64,000 bases of DNA, from positions 108,035 through 172,034 of the forward strand of contig CAZCFY010000008.1 in the NCBI GenBank assembly GCA_964498095.1. The letters are read 5' to 3'. Made by a program: the position numbers and the translations under genes. Source of the stretch: SG-bin7 sp964498095. Lineage in GTDB: Bacteria > Bdellovibrionota > Bdellovibrionia > Bdellovibrionales > SG-bin7. The notes beneath the pieces are model-generated. The model did no database searches, was not told where the DNA came from, and was given only the letters and a program-made list of their open reading frames with translations. Positions 42,340-49,972 of this stretch are shown here, in pieces (positions within the stretch are counted from its first letter, which is position 1; each line of letters begins with the position of its first letter).

Positions 42340-42584
42340 TTTTTCTCCTTAGGTGAGATTTTTACGTGATTGAGTTTATCGAGTCTTAACCATTTTCCAT
42401 CTTGGAGTTTGACAAACTCCTCGCCGTCCTTGGTTTTAAAATCCAATAATTGGCCAGAGTAATTTTGCGTGTCGCCGTTATCATCGACGAATTGAAAATC
42501 AACTCGCAATTTTAAAACACATGCTTCTTCGAGGGTGTCGTGAAATTCACAATCAATGGGCTGGTAGGGACTTTTCTTCCACAT
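42336..42584 (-). CDS. Rof (Rho-binding antiterminator)-like protein
   Basis: 82 aa. The start YQPIDCEFHDTLEEACVLKL and the later GQLLDFKTKDGEEFVKL plus WLRLDKLNHV follow the pattern of E. coli Rof/YaeO (YQPINC..YD.LE.AC; LRLDKI). Rof binds Rho and blocks its RNA entry. Likely cytoplasmic, small OB/Sm-like fold. Assignment is by motif only, and other members of the family may act on other RNA-binding partners. Confidence 0.65.
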   Translation of the reverse strand: MWKKSPYQPIDCEFHDTLEEACVLKLRVDFQFVDDNGDTQNYSGQLLDFKTKDGEEFVKLQDGKWLRLDKLNHVKISPKEKK

Positions 42585-42730
42585 TTTGTTAGTCTATTGG
42601 GAGGCATCGAGCTTTAGCAATATTCAATTTTTACGCTGGCATTTTGGGACTTTGGTTGAGGCGTTTATGTTCTGGAGTTTTTTTTGCATTCTATTTTAGG
42701 GTAGTCGAAATTCTACTAAGGAGTCAGATT

Positions 42731-43228
42731 ATGGAATTAATGAAACCCAAAACGGAACAAGCTAAGAAACATGATAAGGACGTTGCTGGACTTCTTTCGG
42801 TACTCGAGGGGTGTTTGGCGGAATCCATAGACTTAATGTCTCAAGCGAAGCAAGCGCACTGGAATGTGAAATGCAAAAACTTTATGACATTGCATTTACT
42901 CTTTGACGAGTTAGCTGAAGTTATCGAAAAAAACGCCGATCTTATTGCTGAGCGAATAGTTCAGTTAGGTGGCGTTGCTGATGGTACGGTACAGACGGTG
43001 GCCAAGAAATCAAAACTACCAATGTATCCGTTACATATAATTAGCGGCGAGGAACACATTGCCAATATTACGAATGCGCTCAACCGCTATCGCGATACAC
43101 ATAAGCAAGCAGCCGAAGTGGCTAATGAAGCGCGCGATCTGGGTACGGCGGATCTTTTAACAAAGATAGGATTAAGTGCGGATAAGTATTATTGGATGGT
43201 CTCGGCGCATTCGTTTCCGCAGCATTAG
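42731..43228 (+). CDS. dps: DNA-protection ferritin Dps
   Basis: 165 aa. The ferroxidase residues of E. coli Dps (H51, H63, D67, D78, E82) are all present with identical spacing as H43 (QAHWNVK), H55, D59, D70 and E74 (AERIVQLGG). It should form the 12-mer that oxidises and stores iron and shields DNA. AAGGAG lies 8 nt before the ATG at 42731; the longer frame from 42644 is not supported. The 146 bp upstream (42585-42730) hold the promoter region. The stop overlaps the convergent fibre gene stop. Confidence 0.9.
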   Translation: MELMKPKTEQAKKHDKDVAGLLSVLEGCLAESIDLMSQAKQAHWNVKCKNFMTLHLLFDELAEVIEKNADLIAERIVQLGGVADGTVQTVAKKSKLPMYPLHIISGEEHIANITNALNRYRDTHKQAAEVANEARDLGTADLLTKIGLSADKYYWMVSAHSFPQH

Positions 43229-45072
43229 AATTTAATTATGGTGATATTCCACGAAGACGGTGGCGTCATACCGGCGCCGCCGATGTTGTGAATTCCCAGA
43301 GTAACTTGCTCAAAGGCGCTCACATAACAAGAATGCACCATAGGGAGCGAAGGCGGACCTTGTGGACTGCAAGAAACCGCCATATTATCGGCGCCACTAA
43401 TCCCGCTGCCACCTAAGGTAAACGTGCAACTTGCGGTGCTGTTGGCAGAAATCGGCGGAGCAGGAGTATAGGAACAAGTCACATTGGCAAAGTTTCTGAC
43501 GGATTGAATGGGCGGACCCATGTTACCGATGCGCACTGTTCCGTTGACATCTAACGTGGCTGCCGGTGTGTTGGTATTTATTCCGATGTTTCCGCCTGGT
43601 ACAAGGACCATTTGATTTATGCTGCCGTCGGCGCGCAGATGTAAAGTGTTTCCGCCGTAAGAGTCGACATAGGTATCACCACTATTTGCAGCGATACTGG
43701 CTTTTTCGATTCCACCTAAATAAATCTTCATCGCCGAGCCCGAGCCATCGGTTGAGTTTAATTTAATTTGCGGACTTGCACTTCCTTCGACCGTTAAGCG
43801 TTGGGTTGGCGTGCTGGTTCCAATTCCCACAAAGCCGCCGGAATCTATCCGCATGCGTTCGGCGCCAGCGACGCCAAAACCAAGTGATGTTGCGCCGGGC
43901 GAAAACAAACCATGGCCGTTGACGTTGATTGATGGCACAGTCGGTGAACCTAAACTTGAAACACTCAAGGCGCCGGTCATGCTATCGCCGGCCTTTAAAA
44001 CGCACATACCGCCCATGCTGTCGACATAAGATTTTGTCGCAGCATCTTGGGCGCCGGTAGGATTCGCAAGATTCAAGATGCGGTTTGAACTCATGTCAAG
44101 ATTGGCGGTCATGGTTAATACGCCACTCATTGTTCCGCCGGCGGAATTTAACGGAGTGTAACCTAAAGCGTTTTGTTTACTGTTAAAATTTGTCCAGTCA
44201 GCATAAGAGAGAAGTCCAGCTGTTGTACCGACAGAGTTTGCGCTTGGAATATTTAGCGTATGTATCGCGCCAGACGAACTCCAGTTTGGGGAACTGCCGC
44301 CGGCGCCGGTATTAAAAGTTTGAGCACTCCCGCCTAATCCATTTAAAGTCATGATGCCACTGCTCGCCGGAGTCACCCAGTTTAATTGACCCGCGCCATT
44401 TGTTTGTAAGACTTGGCCGTTGGTTCCGTCTAAATTAGGGAGACTCCAAACAGTTGAAGTCGACAATCCCACGGGAGCTTTAAACCCAACATAATTTGCT
44501 GAAGCATCGGAGAAGCGAGCTTCATTGTAGTTACTAAATCTAAGGTAACCGTTTAGATTTGCGTTTCCAGCGGTGGATAGAAAGTCAGCTGCTGACTTTC
44601 CTTGGAGAGATTCAGCCACGGTCGCGTAGGGCACGGGAGCTAATGAAAAGTCGGGCGAAAGTGTTACGCTGTTAACGATAACGCGTAATTTTCTGGCGTC
44701 GCCGACGGCAGGCGTATAGCCGCCCACACAATTTGCGGGATCATGAGCGCGGACTTGAACGTCGTTTTGAAAAATATTTTTCCATAATAGACCGCCATCC
44801 GCGGAGGTATTGCGGGTGCCGCCGCCAGCGGGACCTACTTTTACCGAGAAGTGCCCACTGGTATCTGGAGTAATGCTTCTTGATTCCTCATAAAGAATAC
44901 AGCCTCCGGTAGGGTCAAGGATGCGAAAGGTGACCGGTGTAGTCGTAGTAATTGGATTGTTTGACACGTCGTCAGTTAATTGTCCGTCGAAATTTAAATA
45001 TTGGGGAAGGTCAACGGCGTAAACTGCCGTCGCAAAAAAGCTTATCAATAGGAAGCTCATTAATTTTTCCAC
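43225..45072 (-). CDS. Surface fibre protein (Bdellovibrio mosaic-adhesive-trimer-like)
   Basis: 615 aa with a signal peptide (SFLLISFFATAVYAV). Residues 22-150 form a domain with PQYLNFDGQL, TFRILDPTGGCILYEE and APVPYATVAESLQGKSA that resembles the N-terminal module of Bdellovibrio MAT fibre proteins. The rest is built from trimeric phage-tail-fibre-like repeats (GTTAGLLSYADWTNFNSKQ, TPLNSAGGTMSGVLTM, GGFVGIGTSTPTQRLTV, GGNIGINTNTPAATLDV). The C-terminal 110 residues with paired cysteines would be the binding tip. GTG start at 45072 preceded by GGGGGA. No chaperone domain follows. Role: recognition of prey or surfaces. Confidence 0.7.
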   Translation of the reverse strand: MEKLMSFLLISFFATAVYAVDLPQYLNFDGQLTDDVSNNPITTTTPVTFRILDPTGGCILYEESRSITPDTSGHFSVKVGPAGGGTRNTSADGGLLWKNIFQNDVQVRAHDPANCVGGYTPAVGDARKLRVIVNSVTLSPDFSLAPVPYATVAESLQGKSAADFLSTAGNANLNGYLRFSNYNEARFSDASANYVGFKAPVGLSTSTVWSLPNLDGTNGQVLQTNGAGQLNWVTPASSGIMTLNGLGGSAQTFNTGAGGSSPNWSSSGAIHTLNIPSANSVGTTAGLLSYADWTNFNSKQNALGYTPLNSAGGTMSGVLTMTANLDMSSNRILNLANPTGAQDAATKSYVDSMGGMCVLKAGDSMTGALSVSSLGSPTVPSINVNGHGLFSPGATSLGFGVAGAERMRIDSGGFVGIGTSTPTQRLTVEGSASPQIKLNSTDGSGSAMKIYLGGIEKASIAANSGDTYVDSYGGNTLHLRADGSINQMVLVPGGNIGINTNTPAATLDVNGTVRIGNMGPPIQSVRNFANVTCSYTPAPPISANSTASCTFTLGGSGISGADNMAVSCSPQGPPSLPMVHSCYVSAFEQVTLGIHNIGGAGMTPPSSWNITIIKF

Positions 45073-45101
45073 AAACGTCCCCCTTAAAAAACTTCAGTTT
45101 C

Positions 45102-45761
45102 TTACTTTATTTTTAAGTTATATCCTGTTCCGGTCATTACGGTGCCGTTTCCACCAATGCGGCCAAGCATTTTATATCCTGTTCCCGCCGCTACTCCGGC
45201 CGCTGTTCCCACATTAAATCCTGGTGGGCCCGAAGGCGGCGGCGTTGTCGCAGTACATGTCGTGGGCATTGAGTTTTGCGTGGCTATATTGTTTGATAAT
45301 CCCGGAAAACTTGCAGTGATCGTAACTGTCTCGGTTTGACTCGCGAGGTCCGCAGTGGCCGACCCAATGAGATAGGTCTCTGATAAATAGGTGCCCGAGA
45401 AACTTGGTCCTATCTTAGGGCAGGGATTGTTTTGTCCCGCCGGTTGCAAATATAAATAGAGATCTATTTTACGTGATTTACCCATAGGTACGTCTACTTC
45501 AATGGTTTGATCGGGCTCCACGTATCCGGCAACGATTCCCGTCGTCGGGCTACAGGAAGGATAATTAAGCGGAATATCAGTGGCCGTGACATTCACGCCG
45601 AAGCACGCCTTTCTGTCAGAAGGCCATGGCGTAGATTGTCCCGAAACCTTTTGGGATTTTGGGGCTTGGATGACAATGGTGGATTTGACCGGCGCTTCGC
45701 GCTGACAACCAAAGAAGATTACGCTTAGGGATATCAAAACGAGAATACGTGAACGCCTCAT
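45102..45761 (-). CDS. Lipoprotein upstream of fibre gene, 219 aa
   Basis: Signal peptide with lipobox VIFFGC near residue 19, then a basic/serine-rich linker (KSTIVIQAPKSQKVSGQS) and a beta-type domain with four further cysteines. The tail is glycine-rich (GFNVGTAAGVAAGTGYKML) with G-x-x-G-T repeats. It lies 30 bp ahead of the fibre gene on the same strand, and the two are probably in one operon; it may help hold or display the fibre. Family not recognised. Confidence 0.6.
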   Translation of the reverse strand: MRRSRILVLISLSVIFFGCQREAPVKSTIVIQAPKSQKVSGQSTPWPSDRKACFGVNVTATDIPLNYPSCSPTTGIVAGYVEPDQTIEVDVPMGKSRKIDLYLYLQPAGQNNPCPKIGPSFSGTYLSETYLIGSATADLASQTETVTITASFPGLSNNIATQNSMPTTCTATTPPPSGPPGFNVGTAAGVAAGTGYKMLGRIGGNGTVMTGTGYNLKIK

Positions 45762-45899
45762 ATATTCTTTTTCGGCTATTACTTTGGTCGGGTTTAGTAA
45801 TTATCAAATTGGCGCGCAAAGAAATTTTGTAACGGCACAAAATAGGAATATTTAGGTAATTTAAGGCCGCTGACGAAACAGTTTTGCGGCGTGATTGCG

Positions 45900-46352
45900 T
45901 TAGTTGGGCTCAATACGTAAGCGGTAAATCACTTCTTCCTGTTTGTTGTTGCCGACAAACATTCCCGATTTAGCCCGCAGGTAAACTTGCAGTAACAATT
46001 GCTTGGTGTTTGGAATTTTAATGAGGGTTATTTTGCGGTACTCGGCATTTGCTAACCATTGGCCTCTTAATCCTTTAAGATCCATTTCTTTCATTTCGCT
46101 GGTGCAGATATTGTCCTCACAATCCAGAGTTTCTAGAGAATGATCGAGTTCGGAGTATTTGCTGCAATCCGGTGAATTCAACCAGATATGCAGCTGATTT
46201 CGAGCGGTATCCTTTGAAAAATAAAATAAACAGTAACTTTTAGCGGGCACACTTTCGGAGACCTTATAATAGCTATTCTCAATAATCTCTTGCCACTGTT
46301 TGGCGGTTGCAGAAAATCCAATTAAAAAAATAAATGTTATGACGGACTTCAT
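45900..46352 (-). CDS. Secreted protein of unknown function, 150 aa
   Basis: Signal peptide (MKSVITFIFLIGFSATA) then a domain with four cysteines (YCLFYF, PDCSKY, LDCEDNICTS) likely forming two disulfides. It ends the four-gene overlapping cluster 47665-45900 but does not obviously share the pattern of the three upstream genes. About 140 bp up to the lipoprotein gene on its other side hold nothing I can name. Confidence 0.65.
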   Translation of the reverse strand: MKSVITFIFLIGFSATAKQWQEIIENSYYKVSESVPAKSYCLFYFSKDTARNQLHIWLNSPDCSKYSELDHSLETLDCEDNICTSEMKEMDLKGLRGQWLANAEYRKITLIKIPNTKQLLLQVYLRAKSGMFVGNNKQEEVIYRLRIEPN

Positions 46353-46801
46353 TGTTTACCTGGAAATTTAAAAAGCTTTGGTTTTGGAGGATAAGGGAAA
46401 TCAAATGTTACCACCTCGGCTAGAGCATCCGCGAGCTCGCCAATAGTTAAATTTCCATTTTGGCAAAATATACCTACACCCTGGTCGCCCAGTTGGAACC
46501 CCGACCAGGAAGATTCTTTATATCCCGCCGATATATTTTGCTCAGTTCCCGCCGGAATGATTTGATCTTCGGTGCTCGTAAACTGATTGTTAACCGAAAA
46601 TTGACACTTCTGCTGAGTCTTTAAGGTTGTTAATTTAATTACGCTTTCGCCAGCTGGTAACACGAGGTCCTTTTGAAATACGACTTTGCTACCAGAAGGA
46701 AATTTATTCGTCGGCAAATTGCGGTAGTACGAAGAGTTATTATCTGTTTGAGCGAGTGCTTTTAAAGACAAAATAGATAAAATTAAAAATATGTTTTTCA
46801 T
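46349..46801 (-). CDS. Secreted paralogue 3 of tandem family
   Basis: Signal peptide (MKNIFLILSILSLKALA) followed by the shared family layout: GSKVVFQKDLVLPAG, then a central cysteine pair (KCQFSV and GIFCQNG), TIGELADAL near the end and a final FPYPPKPKLF. The ATG at 46801 sits one base behind the upstream stop, so translation is coupled. Function unknown; about 130 mature residues, all beta by appearance. Confidence 0.65.
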   Translation of the reverse strand: MKNIFLILSILSLKALAQTDNNSSYYRNLPTNKFPSGSKVVFQKDLVLPAGESVIKLTTLKTQQKCQFSVNNQFTSTEDQIIPAGTEQNISAGYKESSWSGFQLGDQGVGIFCQNGNLTIGELADALAEVVTFDFPYPPKPKLFKFPGKQ

Positions 46802-46802
46802 A

Positions 46803-47231
46803 TTAAAACTCAAAGTCCTTTGGCTCAGGCGGAGGTGGGACCTTCATCGATATTTTACCGCTCATGGCTTCAGTAAATTCGGCTATGGTAAAATTGGACT
46901 TGTCACACCAAATGTTTAGCTTTCCTAAAGATATGCATTGCCATCCTGCCGATGAAGAGGTGTTTGTGGTTTGATTTTCCACGCCCGAACGGATCACCCG
47001 ATCAAACGTTTCCGGATTAAATCCCAAAAAACAACCCTCGCCGCTTTTTAGAGTTCCGATATGCGTTTTTGTGGTCTCTGCCGCGATAAGAAACTCAGTT
47101 TCAAATCTGACCAGAGTCCCATTGGGTGTTTTATGAAACTGGCGATTAGGATTGGCGGAGGCGCCAGCGCAGTAAAAGACAATCAATAATAAGAAAAATA
47201 ATCGATGACTGTTTTCGTCGATGCGCTTCAT
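46803..47231 (-). CDS. Secreted paralogue 2 of tandem family
   Basis: Signal peptide (RLFFLLLIVFYCAGASA), then GTLVRFETEFLIAAE, a cysteine pair (GCFLGF, WQCISL plus IWCDK), TIAEFTEAMSGKIS and the proline-rich end VPPPPEPKDFEF. The order of elements matches the genes on both sides even though sequence identity is low. Both ends overlap or touch neighbours, as expected for a coupled operon. Confidence 0.65.
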   Translation of the reverse strand: MKRIDENSHRLFFLLLIVFYCAGASANPNRQFHKTPNGTLVRFETEFLIAAETTKTHIGTLKSGEGCFLGFNPETFDRVIRSGVENQTTNTSSSAGWQCISLGKLNIWCDKSNFTIAEFTEAMSGKISMKVPPPPEPKDFEF

Positions 47232-47665
47232 TTTACGATCTCCATGATTTCGGGTTTCTCTAGTGAGGGAGGAAATTCAAAAGATAAAATTCCATTTGTG
47301 ACTTCGGCAAACTCGCCTAGGGTTACGGCGGCGCTAAACCTGGCGCTACAAGAGATACCCATATTTTTTGAAAGTTTAAAACCGCTTCCCCAAGGACCTA
47401 CAATTTCAAGTTGCGTGCCTTCTAAAATTACGCGGTCCACTTGTTTGGTAAAAGTACGAGCAACTACTAATTTACAGGAGACGTCATTCTTTTTACCGAG
47501 AAGGGACTCGGACCACCTGGCGCGCAAGAAAACACTTTGGTTAAAAGTAACTTTAGTTCCTATCGGGATTTCATTTAAAAGGTACACATCGTAAACGCTG
47601 TTCACGGCGGCAAGGGAGGACAAAGATGTGCCTAATGCTAAAAGGAGTAAAAATATATTTTTCAT
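47228..47665 (-). CDS. Secreted paralogue 1 of tandem family
   Basis: First gene of the cluster. Signal peptide (MKNIFLLLLALGTSLSSLAA) then GTKVTFNQSVFLRA, a cysteine pair (VSCKLV, GISCSARF), TLGEFAEVTNGILSFEFP and a KPEIMEIV end. The ATG at 47665 is better than the TTG at 47674 as start because it begins the signal peptide directly. Overlaps the next gene by 4 nt. Confidence 0.65.
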   Translation of the reverse strand: MKNIFLLLLALGTSLSSLAAVNSVYDVYLLNEIPIGTKVTFNQSVFLRARWSESLLGKKNDVSCKLVVARTFTKQVDRVILEGTQLEIVGPWGSGFKLSKNMGISCSARFSAAVTLGEFAEVTNGILSFEFPPSLEKPEIMEIVK

Positions 47666-47778
47666 GCCGCCCAATTATAGAGTAGTCAGGATAAGGCGAC
47701 AATAGTGGTGTTGGGAATTAAAATAATTATAGCCCGGTGACAAAGTTTGTTAGTCCGCGAGCGCTATAACTTTGGAGT

Positions 47779-48066
47779 TCAAGCGCCGTGAGAAAAGCGG
47801 TCAGAACCTTCGAGTTTTACTATCTTATTATAGATTCCCACGAGTAGTAAAGACGGCACCCAAAGTCCCACAAAAGTGGCCAAGCCTCTTCTTTCTTTGG
47901 TAGAAGCGAGCCCTGCCGAAATGGCCATCGAGCCAAAAGCTAAAAGTAACCACGTCATTGACGGAATTTGGGACGTTACTTTTTCTACCGCTTTGGTCAT
48001 CTTACCTTCGTGGGGCAACATGCTGGGCGTTAAGCGATCCATAATTTTTTCTGCGGTTTGTTCCAT
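47779..48066 (-). CDS. Small two-helix membrane protein
   Basis: 95 aa with two predicted membrane helices (MTWLLLAFGSMAISAGLA and FVGLWVPSLLLVGIYNKI) after an amphipathic start of about 35 residues. No family I can name. GGAGGAAA precedes the ATG. It stands alone between the tandem family and the haem-motif gene. Confidence 0.6.
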   Translation of the reverse strand: MEQTAEKIMDRLTPSMLPHEGKMTKAVEKVTSQIPSMTWLLLAFGSMAISAGLASTKERRGLATFVGLWVPSLLLVGIYNKIVKLEGSDRFSHGA

Positions 48067-48175
48067 AATTTCCTCCCGTAATATTTCTCAGTTTTGTAGA
48101 TTGCAAAGCAAAGGCCCAGGAGGGGAGGGTTCCAATTGATTAATAAAGAAGTTTGGTGGCGATTAGCCCCGGGGG

Positions 48176-48880
48176 CTAAGGCGTTGGCCACGGGACGTCT
48201 TGCGCTTGTCCGGTAATAAAGACGGCGCGCAAAATATCGCAGCGTACTGGATCTACAAAACTGTCGCAGTTTAAACTTTGATTTTTAAGATAAGTCTGAG
48301 TAACACGCCGAAAGGGACTTGGTTTTACGATCTCGGATTCGTAAGCGAAAGCGCTTATAGCTGACGGATAAAGTCTTTCGTTTCCATGGCAGAGCGCGCA
48401 GCCGGTGCCGCTTGAGCCATTATAAATCCGCATGTAAGGCGCGTCCAGAGTGTAGGTGTTTTTTACGGGAAATTCGATTTCGCCCTTTACGGAATGCGTC
48501 GTCGAAACGATTTGCGAAAGTTCAAGCATGTCGCGTCCTGGTCCTGCGGGCACTATGGAAAGAATTAAATTGCGATTAATAATAAAAATTCGCGGACTAT
48601 CCATTCCCGCCGAGGGTTGCGCGCTAAAAGCATTATCAACGGCGAATATTTTTAATGGCGGTTTTAACGCTTCGACAAAACAATCCACGGTTAGGGGTTT
48701 GGGAAGTGCGGCGATGAGTCTTGAGGCTTGATCGATGTTTTGAGGTTCACGCAAAGAAGGATCGACACTTAGATTACATTTTCCCAGCGACGCATTATCG
48801 GCGCTGTTATCATACATCAGACCATCACAGTTGGAGTAGAGAAGTATTGTAATAGCAAAAGTTGTTAAGACGTATTTCAC
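48176..48880 (-). CDS. Secreted protein with a single c-type haem motif
   Basis: 234 aa. A short hydrophobic leader (YVLTTFAITILLYSNC) is followed by an N-terminal cysteine that could serve as a lipid anchor. CALCH at 161-165 is a c-type haem-binding motif; the residues around it (GTGCALCHGNERLYPSAIS) are like those in DUF1592-linked cytochrome proteins. No other haem motif and no obvious axial methionine are seen. It lies near the DUF1592/DUF1552 pair. Confidence 0.6.
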   Translation of the reverse strand: MKYVLTTFAITILLYSNCDGLMYDNSADNASLGKCNLSVDPSLREPQNIDQASRLIAALPKPLTVDCFVEALKPPLKIFAVDNAFSAQPSAGMDSPRIFIINRNLILSIVPAGPGRDMLELSQIVSTTHSVKGEIEFPVKNTYTLDAPYMRIYNGSSGTGCALCHGNERLYPSAISAFAYESEIVKPSPFRRVTQTYLKNQSLNCDSFVDPVRCDILRAVFITGQAQDVPWPTP

Positions 48881-48984
48881 AATAATAGTTTAGCACTCGG
48901 GTTAGTGAATATAAACTAAATCTTTAGATATGGTAGTTGAGGCCGTGAACGTCTCAAAATGAGAATGTCGAGAGGGCGCGGCAA

Positions 48985-49743
48985 TCACGGCACGACAAAA
49001 CCAAGAATTCCTTCGGGAGTGTAAACGCCGCCGGCTTCACCGGCATTAGTAGTAATCAGATGATCTCCGGGCCCGTAAAATCGGTATAGCGGAATGCTGT
49101 TGCCGATTTTTTTAGTGAAGATATAACCGTAACTGCCCTCATTCGCCTGGCCTTCACAATTGGGATCGGTGGATACAAAGTGGTGGCCGCCGGCAATACA
49201 GCGATAAAGAGCAGTTACATCACTTAAATTTGCATTCGACGAAAAGGTTTTAAACCCAACGCCTTCGTAAATATAGCCAGCATTTGTGCCTTCATCGGCA
49301 CTTAGAGAATAAAAGTGTTCGCCATTATAAAAGCGGTAAACGTAATTGAGAGTCGGGACTTTTAAATTGATCGTTCGTGACTCTATCACATTAATTCCAA
49401 TATAGTACTCGGCCTTGGTGCTTTGACCATTCATCAAATAGGCCCCACCGCAGAAAGTATAAAAATCGTTAGCTCTTTGCATGCAAGCGGATTGGACGCT
49501 GCTGGAGTTATTGTAATTATCAGCAAAAGTACCGACGTATTCGGGATGCAGAGGGCAAATGGCTTGTGTTATTTTACACGTTGTAGTCGTGTCCGCAGGT
49601 GGCGGTTGATTATTGTTTGGTGGGAGATTTGTGTTTGAACTGGAACTAGAATCCGTGCCTGCGGTTTTTAGGTCGACTTGTATTGAGCGCTCGGCACAGG
49701 CACATAAAAAAATCACGCTGAATGTGATTAAGTATCCCCGCAT
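48985..49743 (-). CDS. Lipoprotein with DUF5648-like repeats
   Basis: Lipobox LCAC near residue 16, then a low-complexity linker of S, N, P and T (residues 28-55). The C-terminal 130 residues show a repeated unit: YRFYNGEHFYSLSADE, LYRCIAGGHHFVSTDP and LYRFYGPGDHLITTNAGE, each followed by an aromatic/glycine block. That repeat is the hallmark of the DUF5648 surface domain. It is exposed on the cell envelope; function unknown. Confidence 0.68.
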   Translation of the reverse strand: MRGYLITFSVIFLCACAERSIQVDLKTAGTDSSSSSNTNLPPNNNQPPPADTTTTCKITQAICPLHPEYVGTFADNYNNSSSVQSACMQRANDFYTFCGGAYLMNGQSTKAEYYIGINVIESRTINLKVPTLNYVYRFYNGEHFYSLSADEGTNAGYIYEGVGFKTFSSNANLSDVTALYRCIAGGHHFVSTDPNCEGQANEGSYGYIFTKKIGNSIPLYRFYGPGDHLITTNAGEAGGVYTPEGILGFVVP

Positions 49744-49757
49744 TTATTACCCCTGGT

Positions 49758-49790
49758 TACGTCTCGCTTTGATACAACATGCGAGACGTA
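49758..49790. promoter_or_regulatory. 10-bp inverted repeat in lipoprotein upstream region
   Basis: TACGTCTCGC at 49758-49767 pairs with GCGAGACGTA at 49781-49790 around a 13-base loop. It lies just upstream of the DUF5648-like lipoprotein start (49743), so it could be an operator half-site pair or a 5'-leader hairpin. No function is known. Confidence 0.45.
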
Positions 49791-49972
49791 TTACAAAACT
49801 AACTGCAAATGAAGTACCTTCTCACACGGGAATAACCGCCAATTGGTTTGAATTTTGTGACAATTGTAGAAATATAAAACACACCCGTCTAACGGTTGGA
49901 TAGTTAAGCCTATGCCAAATGGAGGATTATTCGAGGCAGGAGTTAAGCGATAATTTTAATATCGGGGGGTAC

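Noticed and set aside
42644..42730. N-terminal extension of Dps from 42644
   Set aside because: The region lacks a ribosome site, and the AAGGAG before 42731 fixes the usual start.
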